64,000 nucleotides of DNA from Pseudomonadota bacterium (GTDB taxonomy: Bacteria > Desulfobacterota > Desulfobulbia > Desulfobulbales > Desulfocapsaceae), in the NCBI GenBank assembly GCA_018821985.1, contig JAHJKP010000049.1:1-64000 (forward strand), in the 5' to 3' direction. Positions within the stretch are counted from its first letter, which is position 1. The number at the start of each line of letters is the position of its first letter. The notes under the pieces are model-generated. The model searched no databases. It saw only the letters and a list, made by a program, of their open reading frames with translations, and was not told where the DNA came from. Positions 55,020-63,471 of the stretch are shown here, in pieces. Made by a program: the position numbers and the translations under genes.

Positions 55020-55624
55020 CTACTGACCACCTCTGGCTTGCTACCCCGAAATTTCTCCATAGTAACACTCCCTTCCTGACTGATCCCATCCCGTTTTAAC
55101 ACCTTGCCCGCCGTCAACCAAAGAATTTTCATATCAAGCCAGAATGAACGATTATCCACATACCACACATCAAGCTTAAACTTCTCTTCCCAAGAGAGCG
55201 TATTGCGGCCATTCACTTGCGCCCAACCAGTGATACCGGGCCGGACTTCGTGGCGGCGCGCCTGCTCGGGCGTGTAAAGAGGCAGGTACTCCATGAGGAG
55301 CGGACGCGGTCCCACCAGACTCATCTCCCCCTTTAACACATTGATCAGCTCCGGCAGTTCATCGAGGCTGGTACTACGCATAAATTTGCCGAAGGCCGTC
55401 AGTCGCTGCTCATCTGGCAGGAGGTTACCATATGCATCGCACTCGTCCGTCATGGTACGGAACTTATACATCATAAAAGGTCTGCACTGTTGGCCAGGGC
55501 GCACCTGTCTAAACAAAACTGGGCTCCCAATTTTGCGACGCACCTGCCATACCACCAATACAAGCACAGGCCATAAAATAATCAGCCCCAACGCTGCCGC
55601 CAAAATATCGAATAAACGCTTCAT
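55016..55624 (-). CDS. PglC-type phosphoglycosyltransferase
   Basis: 202-residue monotopic initiating transferase with one N-terminal re-entrant helix ([20 protein letters not shown]). The catalytic region has YKFRTM, the DE dyad in [10 protein letters not shown] and LVGPRPLL, then [14 protein letters not shown]. It moves a sugar phosphate, here most likely the diacetamido sugar made by the two preceding gene products, onto undecaprenyl phosphate. The short form lacks the N-terminal helices of the WcaJ-like protein at 4337-5752. It overlaps the GT4 gene by 4 bases. Confidence 0.94.
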   Translation of the reverse strand: MKRLFDILAAALGLIILWPVLVLVVWQVRRKIGSPVLFRQVRPGQQCRPFMMYKFRTMTDECDAYGNLLPDEQRLTAFGKFMRSTSLDELPELINVLKGEMSLVGPRPLLMEYLPLYTPEQARRHEVRPGITGWAQVNGRNTLSWEEKFKLDVWYVDNRSFWLDMKILWLTAGKVLKRDGISQEGSVTMEKFRGSKPEVVSR

Positions 55625-56853
55625 CGAGGTTCTGCAACCAATTCATTCAACATAACCGAAAACTTTTCAGCAAGAATTCTGAAGTCGTGATTTTTCTCGA
55701 CATACGCACGTCCTGCTCGCCCCATCGCAGCCCGTTGATCAGCAGGCAAGGCAACAAGCGTAGCGATAGCTTTAGCCAGCGCAACAGAATCACCAGGATG
55801 CACCGTAATCCCTGCCCCCGCGTCTTCAACTGGATTATTAGACGCATCACAACAAAAAATAATCGGTCTCGCAGCAGCAAGAAAGTCAAAAAGCTTGTTT
55901 GAACTAATTCCAAATTTAAAAACTGGTGCATCAATCAGATTAAATACAAACCCATCTGCTTCAGCAGCCAATGCAGGTATCTCCTGCTTTGGCACTGGTG
56001 CGCCAAACTCAACATTATCCAAGCCGAGATCACGCGCCAAATCCAGCAAATATGGTTTCAATGGTCCACCGCCAATCAAGCGCAAGCGCACATGGGCCAT
56101 CGCGGGTATTTTCTTGAGTTCGGCCATCGCTTTTAAAAGACAATCCAAGCCATTAGCCTGTCCGTGCGCACCAAAATACATCAGCGTGAAGGCATCCCGC
56201 ACGAGCGGTTGGGACGGCTCGGGATAGCCTGCCAGCTCCACACCATTAGGAACCCAGACGATCTTGTCTGCTGTCACCCCCAACGGCACTATGTAGTCTG
56301 CTGCTTTGGGCAGCAAAACAACAATACGGTCAGCACGCTGATAAAGCCATTTTTCAAGCATCCGAAGCACCTTGGTCACCAATCCATCGGCACGCAATCT
56401 TCCCATATCAACCAGTGTCTGCGGCCAAAGATCGCGCACCTCAAAAACAAACGGAACCCCAAAGCGCCGGGCCAAAATTGCCCCCGACCACGCGGCAAAC
56501 GGATGAACACTGGACCCGACTATCACATCTGGTTTATCCAGGTCTCGCGTAACCGATGGCATCAAAACACGGAACGCATAAACCAGCATATTCTTCATGC
56601 GGCCACCGCTGTTTCCTTCATACTGCGGCGTCCGCACCCACAAAAAGGTCACACCGTCAAAATCGGTTATTCGCAGTCTCTCGTTATTTGCAAGGCGCTG
56701 ATGTCCGGTATTCAATTCAACACTCGCCGCGATGACCGATGTCTTCCAGCCGTGTACCAATAAATGTTTGGCCAAGCTGTAATGGCGTGTGCCGCCAGCT
56801 CCACCTGGCTCCTGGGCATAATGATTGAGTATCCAAACCTGCTTCATCTTCAT
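55621..56853 (-). CDS. family 4 glycosyltransferase (WbuB-like)
   Basis: 410 residues from ATG 56853, where the stop of the epimerase gene overlaps the start (ATGA). The longer frame to 57021 lies inside the epimerase gene and has no family match. [21 protein letters not shown] is the N-terminal mark of the WbuB group, and [18 protein letters not shown] is its donor-site loop. WbuB-type enzymes often add N-acetylfucosamine-like sugars next after the initiating residue. It is placed between the epimerase and the PglC-like gene, which fits the second sugar of the repeat unit. Confidence 0.91.
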   Translation of the reverse strand: MKMKQVWILNHYAQEPGGAGGTRHYSLAKHLLVHGWKTSVIAASVELNTGHQRLANNERLRITDFDGVTFLWVRTPQYEGNSGGRMKNMLVYAFRVLMPSVTRDLDKPDVIVGSSVHPFAAWSGAILARRFGVPFVFEVRDLWPQTLVDMGRLRADGLVTKVLRMLEKWLYQRADRIVVLLPKAADYIVPLGVTADKIVWVPNGVELAGYPEPSQPLVRDAFTLMYFGAHGQANGLDCLLKAMAELKKIPAMAHVRLRLIGGGPLKPYLLDLARDLGLDNVEFGAPVPKQEIPALAAEADGFVFNLIDAPVFKFGISSNKLFDFLAAARPIIFCCDASNNPVEDAGAGITVHPGDSVALAKAIATLVALPADQRAAMGRAGRAYVEKNHDFRILAEKFSVMLNELVAEPR

Positions 56854-57935
56854 AAGTTCAACATGAGATGCTTCACAATCCGTTGCGCTGCATCCCCTTC
56901 GCCGTAGGGTTTTACAGACTTGCCGCAACTGCCCAGAGCCTCGCTGATGTCTTGCCGTAAAGACGATGCATCTGTCGGCGGCGCAAGCCGGTTCCATCCT
57001 GCTTCCACCAACTCCACCCATTCGGTTTCGTCGCGCACTGTGACGCAGGGCACCTGGTAGAAGAAGGCCTCCTTCTGCACCCCGCCGGAATCAGTGGCGA
57101 TCAGGGCGGCGTATTTTTCCAGTTGCACCATGTCCAGATAGCCCACCGGCTCGATAAGCGTCATGCGTCTCGACAAGTCCTCCAGCCGACCAGCCTGCTG
57201 CAACACCGCCCGGGTCCGGGGGTGCAGCGGCCACACCACTTGCAGGCTTTCCGCTGTTACCTCCAGCGCATCTACGATGGCCGCCAGCCGCTCCGAGTGA
57301 TCGGTATTCTCTGCACGGTGAATGGTGGCGAGCAGATAGTTTTTCGGCCTCAGACCAAGGCGCTGCAATAAGCCGCCCTCTGCCGTAACTCTCGCACCAT
57401 GGTGGAGCGCCACGTCGTACATCACATCCCCAACCGGGATGATCTGTTCCGCAGTGAAGCCTTCACGAGCAAGATGTTGTGCAGCAACGTTTGTAGGCGT
57501 AAACAGCCAGCGGGAAATGCGGTCGGTCAGGATACGATTAATCTCTTCCGGCATGGCCATGTTGAAGGAGCGCAGCCCCGCCTCTACATGGGCGACCGGA
57601 ATGTGCAGCTTGGCAGCGGCCAGGGCGCCAGCCAATGTCGAATTGGTGTCGCCATACACCAGCACGGCGTCAGGTTTCTCGTCCAGCAACACGCGTTCGA
57701 CCTCCGCCAGCATGCGCCCGGTCATAGCCCCATGTGTGCCACCGTGGATGTCCAGGTGATAGGCGGGTGTAACCATACCGAGCTCGGAGAAAAACACATC
57801 GGACATATTGGCATCGAAATGCTGACCGGTATGGACGACCACTTCGGTGAGCATACCCGATTGGGCAATGGCATGGGAAACAACGCTGGCCTTGATGAAC
57901 TGGGGGCGAGCTCCGAGGACGGTAATAATTTTCAT
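56850..57935 (-). CDS. wecB: non-hydrolysing UDP-HexNAc 2-epimerase
   Basis: 361 residues. VLGARPQFIKASVV at the N-terminus, VVHTGQHFDANMSDVFF, VYGDTNSTLAGALAA and HVEAGLRSFN are hallmarks, and SGGVQKEAFFY near residue 280 is the UDP-binding loop. It inverts C2 of UDP-GlcNAc or of a derivative such as UDP-diacetamido-glucuronate (WbpI), and the sequence is at least as close to the WbpI-like group. No UDP-ManNAc dehydrogenase gene lies in the window. It is coupled to the GT4 gene by an ATGA overlap. Confidence 0.9.
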   Translation of the reverse strand: MKIITVLGARPQFIKASVVSHAIAQSGMLTEVVVHTGQHFDANMSDVFFSELGMVTPAYHLDIHGGTHGAMTGRMLAEVERVLLDEKPDAVLVYGDTNSTLAGALAAAKLHIPVAHVEAGLRSFNMAMPEEINRILTDRISRWLFTPTNVAAQHLAREGFTAEQIIPVGDVMYDVALHHGARVTAEGGLLQRLGLRPKNYLLATIHRAENTDHSERLAAIVDALEVTAESLQVVWPLHPRTRAVLQQAGRLEDLSRRMTLIEPVGYLDMVQLEKYAALIATDSGGVQKEAFFYQVPCVTVRDETEWVELVEAGWNRLAPPTDASSLRQDISEALGSCGKSVKPYGEGDAAQRIVKHLMLNL

Positions 57936-57942
57936 TTGGAAA

Positions 57943-59046
57943 TCAACCTAGTATATTCTTGTATAAATCGAGTAATTTGGCCTCTTCGACAGACCAGTTG
58001 TAACGCGCCTGAACCGCACGTTGGCCATTTTCACCCATCTGCCGGGCACGCTCCGGGTGGGACACCAAAAAATCGATGGCCTCTGCAATCGCACTCGGGT
58101 CGAGCGGGTCAACGCACATACCGCAATCGTTACCCTCGATAATCTCACACCAAAGGTGAAAATTCGAGGCAATGACCGGAATGCCTGAGGACATATATTC
58201 AAACATCTTGTTCGGCTGGGCATCTATATGGTTTGGAAGCGGATGAAAGGTTACCAAGCCGGCTAGCGACCGCCCCAATACCTCACGCACCCCGGCGCGA
58301 TCGACAAAACCCAACTCGTTAACACGCCCCCAACCCGGATACGACTTCACCTCCGCTTCCACGTCAGGCTCCGAGAAGCGCCCCGCCAGATTCAAGCGAG
58401 CCGGTGTCTGCACAAATTCGCAGGCGCGAACGAGCTCTCGAATTCCCCGAAACGCCCCGATCCCGCCCACGTAGCAGACTTCATCCCGTTTGTCCATCCA
58501 CGGCACGGCGGCATCGAGTTCGCCAATCAACGGGAAGTTGTTGATATCCACGCTGTGGGGATTGATGGCCAGGAATTTGTCACGTATGAAGGGCGTCGCC
58601 GCGATAATGCCGTCGAAGCGGGGGCAGGCATAACGCTCAAACAAGCCAAAGGCATTTGACAACATTCGCAACAACGGCGGATTCAAATAGGGCTTTCCCT
58701 GGAGCTGCTGGGGGACATCCTCATGGGAGTCAAAAATCACCTTCTTGCCCAGACGCTTCAGCTTCAAGCCAACGGGAATCAGCTCCGGGTCGTGGAAATG
58801 ATAGAGATCGGCGTTGAGCTCGATGGCCTTCTTTAAAACCCGCCGAGTAGTCTTGAAGATACGATTGAGTCGACCGGGCAGGTGGCCGACGTCAACAATC
58901 CTTACTTTGTCCTGGTACTCATCGCCCTGGCCATCGGCCACCACCAGGGTTACCTCATAGCCATGGGCGGCGAGGCTGCGGCATTGCTTGATGAAAATTC
59001 GGGTGTCATTGCGGGAGTGGACGGAGGTGAGGTGGACAACTTTCAT
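57943..59046 (-). CDS. family 4 glycosyltransferase
   Basis: 367-residue GT-B enzyme: MKVVHLTSVHSRNDTRIFIKQ at the N-terminus, HFHDPELIPVG near residue 100, and PNKMFEYMSSGIPVIAS as the donor site, the pattern of the GT4 subgroup found near WecB. The stop of the polymerase-like gene and its own start share one base (TAATG). The high GC content matches the surrounding module, while the polymerase gene upstream is AT-richer. Donor unknown. Confidence 0.9.
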   Translation of the reverse strand: MKVVHLTSVHSRNDTRIFIKQCRSLAAHGYEVTLVVADGQGDEYQDKVRIVDVGHLPGRLNRIFKTTRRVLKKAIELNADLYHFHDPELIPVGLKLKRLGKKVIFDSHEDVPQQLQGKPYLNPPLLRMLSNAFGLFERYACPRFDGIIAATPFIRDKFLAINPHSVDINNFPLIGELDAAVPWMDKRDEVCYVGGIGAFRGIRELVRACEFVQTPARLNLAGRFSEPDVEAEVKSYPGWGRVNELGFVDRAGVREVLGRSLAGLVTFHPLPNHIDAQPNKMFEYMSSGIPVIASNFHLWCEIIEGNDCGMCVDPLDPSAIAEAIDFLVSHPERARQMGENGQRAVQARYNWSVEEAKLLDLYKNILG

Positions 59047-60350
59047 TAGCTAGCCACCTTTTCTGGGCTTGGCCCTTCTGGACGTAGAATCATTAGAATA
59101 CCCATTGCAATGAGAAGACCATGAGTAAGCAACATGGTAGTTAGATCGGTTGACCTTAACATGACAAGTACCGGCAGCGTAAAAAGTGCGATCACCAGTC
59201 GTGCTCCAAGCTTCCTGCCGTACACATTCAGAAAAGAAAAAAACAAACCGATCAATACAGAATATAAATAAACGCCAAACAAACCCGCATTGGCATAGCC
59301 ACTTCCAATCCATCCTGTATTCGCCGACATTTCTTCATTGTTGAAATATTCAAGACCTATCAAGTTTACGGCGCTAAGCGATTCAGGCGGTGCAATTAAG
59401 CCAAGTGTAAGTTTTGATCCCGCCCAATAATATTTCTCATGCATGGAGAACCAGTCGAAATAAAACCAGTTGAGTAATGAGGGTACCAATATAACCCTTC
59501 TAGCAAACAAACTGCCAAACATCATGCTCTCTTTGCCATTGGTATATAACCAGAAATCAATGGAGGAAATTGCCAAAATACCCAAAATAGCTATCAATAG
59601 CAATTCCACAGCTTTGGATGACGACTGGGCCACCCAAAAAACAAATAACACAATAAAAGGATAGAACAGTGGCGCTTTATGTGCAGTCAGAGCAAACAGC
59701 AGAACCGAGCATCCGACCAAAATTGCCACCATACTCCATCTGCGCCATAAAATTGACAACACTGTGGCGAAAGGGATAATCACCTTGCCAAACAATGGAC
59801 TGAGGTATCCAAAAATTCCTGGAAGATTTTCTGCAGCATCACTCCTTATCCCATATACACGTGAAAAATCAAAATTTATAAACCGTGCACCACCAAAAAC
59901 AAAGATACTGCCAATAAATGCTAGGGACAAACCAGTTAACAGAATAAGAAGCTGTTTAGATGTCACTCTTTTTAATTTTATTCTGCGAATATCAAAAAAA
60001 ATAGTGGTTATTGCGATAATCAAAAATGCCGACACACTTGTTAGAGCGAAACTGATAGGCAAGCTTCCACCGCAATACAAGACCAAAGACGGCGTGATAA
60101 GAAGCGATAAGCCAAGATGGAGGAAGAAATATGAAGGCATTTCTGGGCGACGGATACAAGACACACATAGAACAATCAATAATAGCGAAACGGGAATGTT
60201 CCCAACTGCCAAATTGTCGGGATAACCTTGCGAAGCAAATAGAACCACGATGAAATTCTGGAATACAAAAAGCAGAAAGAAAAACAGTAGCGCATAAAGT
60301 ACATAAATACGTGCGCCAGCTAAACTTGAAACTTTGAATATTCTCATCAA
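59046..60350 (-). CDS. O-antigen polymerase-like (Wzy) membrane protein
   Basis: 434 residues with about eleven hydrophobic helices and one larger polar loop near 280-330 (the segment with YYWAGSKLTLGLIAPPESL). Length and helix pattern fit the O-antigen polymerase group. Sequence motifs in Wzy are weak, so the call rests on topology and position between glycosyltransferases and a deacetylase. Its AT-rich composition contrasts with the GC-rich neighbours, as is common for Wzy genes. It is the second polymerase candidate of the window. Confidence 0.72.
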   Translation of the reverse strand: MMRIFKVSSLAGARIYVLYALLFFFLLFVFQNFIVVLFASQGYPDNLAVGNIPVSLLLIVLCVSCIRRPEMPSYFFLHLGLSLLITPSLVLYCGGSLPISFALTSVSAFLIIAITTIFFDIRRIKLKRVTSKQLLILLTGLSLAFIGSIFVFGGARFINFDFSRVYGIRSDAAENLPGIFGYLSPLFGKVIIPFATVLSILWRRWSMVAILVGCSVLLFALTAHKAPLFYPFIVLFVFWVAQSSSKAVELLLIAILGILAISSIDFWLYTNGKESMMFGSLFARRVILVPSLLNWFYFDWFSMHEKYYWAGSKLTLGLIAPPESLSAVNLIGLEYFNNEEMSANTGWIGSGYANAGLFGVYLYSVLIGLFFSFLNVYGRKLGARLVIALFTLPVLVMLRSTDLTTMLLTHGLLIAMGILMILRPEGPSPEKVAS

Positions 60351-60364
60351 TTGAAAGATCCCAG

Positions 60365-60481
60365 TTACGACAGCTTATGCCGCAACGAAAAAATACCCGC
60401 CATATAACCCACAGCGATTGGCACCACACTTACCAATGCCCACACAATCCCACAGCCGGACGATATATCCTCTTGTGAGGC
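60365..60481 (-). pseudogene. possible tail of a lost membrane-protein gene
   Basis: A 38-codon stop-to-stop frame in the 173-base gap reads like a genuine protein end: a hydrophobic helix (IVWALVSVVPIAVGYMAGIF) followed by the basic tail SLRHKLS and a stop. There is no ATG and no ribosome site. It could be the remnant of a flippase or a polymerase neighbour; chance is also possible. Confidence 0.3.
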
Positions 60482-60523
60482 TCATCCTGGCATCCACTAT
60501 CGACGACCGCCCTCAAAATTTTC

Positions 60524-61891
60524 TCACGTGGCCACGACGGATTCATAAAGCTCTTTACGCTCCGGTGTCGTCAGCTCTGAGTTATGCCAAAGCAGGGTGA
60601 AATGCCCCCCCACATGTTTACATGCCGTTTTTAGCTGCAACAATTTTTCATGAGCCATTTCCGCGTCGGCCAGCGCCATATACTGATCAGCGAGAACTGA
60701 ACACTCCATAGCGATCAACGGGCGGATTCGCAGGCCCAACTGTTCATCGACCACGGGGTCAAAGGCCGGGTACTCGTGACAGGTGCCGCAGCGAAATCCC
60801 GGCCGATCGGCGTAACTCAAGGTGCTGTCATACGCCATGCCGGACTGCACCCAAGAGCGGAGCGTGATTGGCTGTGTCCAGCGCAGATAGTGCATCCTCC
60901 CACCAATGCCGGTCTGCTCGATACCTTCTTCCACCATGGCACACCGCAGTTTGTCGGCTTCCGCCATCAGGGATTGGGGATCAAGATACGTGTTAAAACT
61001 GGGATGCAGGCCGATCTCATGCCCACGTTTATGAATTCGGCGCATTAGATAACGTGTTGTGGGATGATCAAAGTCGTAATTACCATCTTTACCCGCATCC
61101 GTCACCCCCGTCATGAAATAGAAGGCACTAGTCAGCCCATGGCGGTCGGACAGGTCCATCAGCCAGTCAAAGGTATTGTAAGGGTCCCGTGGGTGTAAAA
61201 TATGCTTGGTGGTCACCCAGATCCAGGGTGCGCGAAGCGTATCACCCCAGTGCCTGCGTAGCAGCCCATCACCAGCCATTCGACGAAGCAGCTGTTTGGG
61301 ACGACAAAAGGCATATCGGCTGGTGTGGTCGACATCATGCGAGACTTTCATGGAGAACCGGTGCTGCTTGAGCTGGATCCCCGGCCATTGACGCTGAATG
61401 ACCTGCCCGAGAATATGCAGCCATTCGTCAACGATGGGGCGCTCCAGATAGTCATATTTGAAGGCATGGGAAGATGTGGCTGGAAAACGCCCATGCTCAT
61501 CCAGATCCGTGCGCCCAACCTCCTCTTTACGTGAGAGCATCCAATAGGTCAGGCCGAGAATGTCGTAATGGATGAAGTAGTTATCACCGACCTTATCAAC
61601 CAGAGGAAAAGCAAGTTGTGAAACTGTAGGCGCAGGTAATGGCTTACCTAAAATAGGCAACCAGTCTTCAGCGGCAGCATCCCATTCGGCGCAGGGGATA
61701 TCCGAGTGAAATTGACAAAATGCTGTTTCCAGAGAATCGAAGAAGATGGTGCCGTTAGCTTCATGGCTCGCTAACCTCAGCGTATCACTTCCCGTTCGTT
61801 GCACCACAAAAGCATGGCCAAAGCGCTCGACAAGAATCTGCTGTAGCCAGGCCAACTTTGCCTGAGTTGGCCAACCTCCTTGAATACTCAT
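60524..61891 (-). CDS. polysaccharide deacetylase-family protein with N-terminal DUF7033-like region
   Basis: 455 residues. The first 120 form the domain that precedes the catalytic part in such glycan-cluster deacetylases. The NodB-like domain has MKVSHDVDHTSRY (catalytic and metal aspartates) near 195-210 and EIGLHPSFNTYLD (metal histidine) near 300. It should remove N- or O-acetyl groups from a sugar, in the cytoplasm since no signal peptide is seen. ATG 61891 overlaps the stop of a 59-codon orphan frame (ATGA) and has GAGG 8 bases upstream. Confidence 0.85.
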   Translation of the reverse strand: MSIQGGWPTQAKLAWLQQILVERFGHAFVVQRTGSDTLRLASHEANGTIFFDSLETAFCQFHSDIPCAEWDAAAEDWLPILGKPLPAPTVSQLAFPLVDKVGDNYFIHYDILGLTYWMLSRKEEVGRTDLDEHGRFPATSSHAFKYDYLERPIVDEWLHILGQVIQRQWPGIQLKQHRFSMKVSHDVDHTSRYAFCRPKQLLRRMAGDGLLRRHWGDTLRAPWIWVTTKHILHPRDPYNTFDWLMDLSDRHGLTSAFYFMTGVTDAGKDGNYDFDHPTTRYLMRRIHKRGHEIGLHPSFNTYLDPQSLMAEADKLRCAMVEEGIEQTGIGGRMHYLRWTQPITLRSWVQSGMAYDSTLSYADRPGFRCGTCHEYPAFDPVVDEQLGLRIRPLIAMECSVLADQYMALADAEMAHEKLLQLKTACKHVGGHFTLLWHNSELTTPERKELYESVVAT

Positions 61892-62067
61892 TTGCCTGAC
61901 CTCATATCTCTGAGGAAGAAAGCCGCTTTGCCGTCGAGCGAGAGAGAGACGGCATCTGTATCGGCAGAAACGGCCGTGTATTCGAGGCCTAGATATTCAC
62001 GGAAAATGACCTCAAAGATATACGCTCGCTCGGCTGGGAAATTGTCAGGATGGCGGATGCGGATCAT
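61888..62067 (-). CDS. 59-residue orphan resembling the start of a DUF7033 deacetylase
   Basis: The small protein MIRIRHPDNFPAERAYIFEV... matches the way many deacetylase-family proteins of glycan clusters begin, and lines up loosely with residues 6-50 of the deacetylase that follows (PAERAYIFEVIF with QAKLAWLQQILV). It ends by a stop overlapping the next start. It is probably a leftover of a tandem paralogue or a recombination scar, although the codon usage and GAGG 11 bases before its start could allow expression. It starts 14 bases after the acyltransferase-like gene stop. Confidence 0.5.
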   Translation of the reverse strand: MIRIRHPDNFPAERAYIFEVIFREYLGLEYTAVSADTDAVSLSLDGKAAFFLRDMRSGK

Positions 62068-62081
62068 ATATTAAGCACCCT

Positions 62082-63200
62082 CTAACGACCCTCAAAAACA
62101 ATGGGAGTGACAAACCATTCTTCTTGAGCACAAAGAGAGTTTGTTATCCGCCGTAACATAAACTGGTCTTTATTTTTACGAACTCTATTCAAGGGAAAGG
62201 ATTCATAAATATTTTCAAATTTAAATTCAGAGAATGATTGACTGGGAAGAAAAGCATCCGAGGTACTTGAAAATTTCAAAACATTTCCGCCATGTTCATC
62301 AACCCAAACACATACCGACTCAAGTACTTTAAGAAGAAAATGTTTGGTAGGAGGACTACAAACTATGTCATCAAGCGTAAAAACACTATTTCCACAATCG
62401 CGCACGATGGCATATGCATCTCCTTCGTGATGTCCCTCACAAATCAAGGTAACATAGGTTGCATAAGGATTTTTCCAAAATCTCCACGCCAGGTCTTCAC
62501 GATCCCTTGTAGGAGTAAGAACATATTCTTTTCTGACACTGCCCCAGAAACAAGCGAAGAAAGGATGACACATAGCATCAGAGGATGATAGACAAGCGAG
62601 AGGTAAAGTTTTCAAACTGCTCCCGGTGCGAAATTTAAGTAACCTTAAAAAGCTTGTCCCAATATTGGCTAATTTTACAGCCCCAATCGCCAAATGGCTG
62701 TTACTTTTATGTGAAAATCCAGAAGCAAAAATAGAAGTAAGTGCGCCAGGATTTAACGCCCAAGCATAATGATTCCATCGTTTGTCTGCTTTATACCCCA
62801 ATGCCCTACGCAGCCGTAAAGCTGCAGATGGCCCGGTGGTTGAAAAGAGAAGATCAAATTTATTTTCATATTCACTTAAAAAGTGCCTTTCGTATTTGGG
62901 ATAAAGGATTTTAGGCCTATAGGCGGGATGCACCATTGTATTTTCGGTTTTTCCTGCAAGAAGATTTAAAGCCCCAGAGGAAAAACGAATCGGCATTATC
63001 CCGTGATGACCTATTATCTTAGCTTCTCCGGATTTTTCTTCAGCCTCGATAAGCCATATCTCGCCGGTCCCACCAGGGGCCTCATGCCATTGCCATCGAT
63101 ATTGTTCAGCTGTCCTTTGTCTTCCGGTTACCTCAAAGTATAACCTGTTAATCTCATCATCATCACCAGGTACATACTTGCGGAAACTGAACTTTGACAT
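62082..63200 (-). CDS. GNAT-fold acyltransferase-like protein
   Basis: About 372 residues from ATG 63200 (MSKFSFRKYVPGDDDEI); a TTG at 63227, directly after the acyl carrier protein stop, is an alternative start. The N-terminal GNAT pattern is visible: FRKYVPGDDDEINRLYFEV, IWLIEAEEKSGEAKIIGHHG (beta 4) and NTMVHPAYRPKILYPKYE, in place of the usual acyl-CoA loop. The remaining 200 residues look like a second GNAT-like half. Being adjacent to an acyl carrier protein and a KAS III, it probably moves an acyl group from that carrier to an amino sugar. The acceptor is unknown. Confidence 0.72.
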   Translation of the reverse strand: MSKFSFRKYVPGDDDEINRLYFEVTGRQRTAEQYRWQWHEAPGGTGEIWLIEAEEKSGEAKIIGHHGIMPIRFSSGALNLLAGKTENTMVHPAYRPKILYPKYERHFLSEYENKFDLLFSTTGPSAALRLRRALGYKADKRWNHYAWALNPGALTSIFASGFSHKSNSHLAIGAVKLANIGTSFLRLLKFRTGSSLKTLPLACLSSSDAMCHPFFACFWGSVRKEYVLTPTRDREDLAWRFWKNPYATYVTLICEGHHEGDAYAIVRDCGNSVFTLDDIVCSPPTKHFLLKVLESVCVWVDEHGGNVLKFSSTSDAFLPSQSFSEFKFENIYESFPLNRVRKNKDQFMLRRITNSLCAQEEWFVTPIVFEGR

Positions 63201-63227
63201 CTCTAAACACAGCCCTTTTGCTTTCAA

Positions 63228-63458
63228 TCATGTATTATTAATAAAATCACAAATCGCAGCGACAGAATTCAATTTTTCCACTGCCTCATCTGGAATCTCA
63301 ATACCATATTTGTCCTGAAGTCCAAGAAGAATAGTCATCATGTCAAGCGAGTCAGCACCTATATCGCGCAAATATATTTCAGGCGATAATTTATCGAAGT
63401 CAATTTGCGTATTTGCATCATGGATGATTTTTACAACTTCACTTTGCTCGGCTTTCAT
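63228..63458 (-). CDS. acyl carrier protein
   Basis: 76 residues, four-helix ACP. The serine of IGADSLDMM receives 4'-phosphopantetheine. LGLQDKYGIEIPDEAVEKLNSV is the helix III region. It is divergent from fatty-acid AcpP (the motif reads IGADSLDM) and is therefore likely a dedicated carrier for the module. Its stop touches the start of the acyltransferase-like gene. Confidence 0.93.
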   Translation of the reverse strand: MKAEQSEVVKIIHDANTQIDFDKLSPEIYLRDIGADSLDMMTILLGLQDKYGIEIPDEAVEKLNSVAAICDFINNT

Positions 63459-63471
63459 TATTTTCTCCGTT

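Noticed and set aside
55621-57021. WbuB-like GT4 gene starting at 57021
   Set aside because: The added residues lie within the epimerase gene in another frame and do not match the family; the ATGA overlap at 56853 is the natural start.
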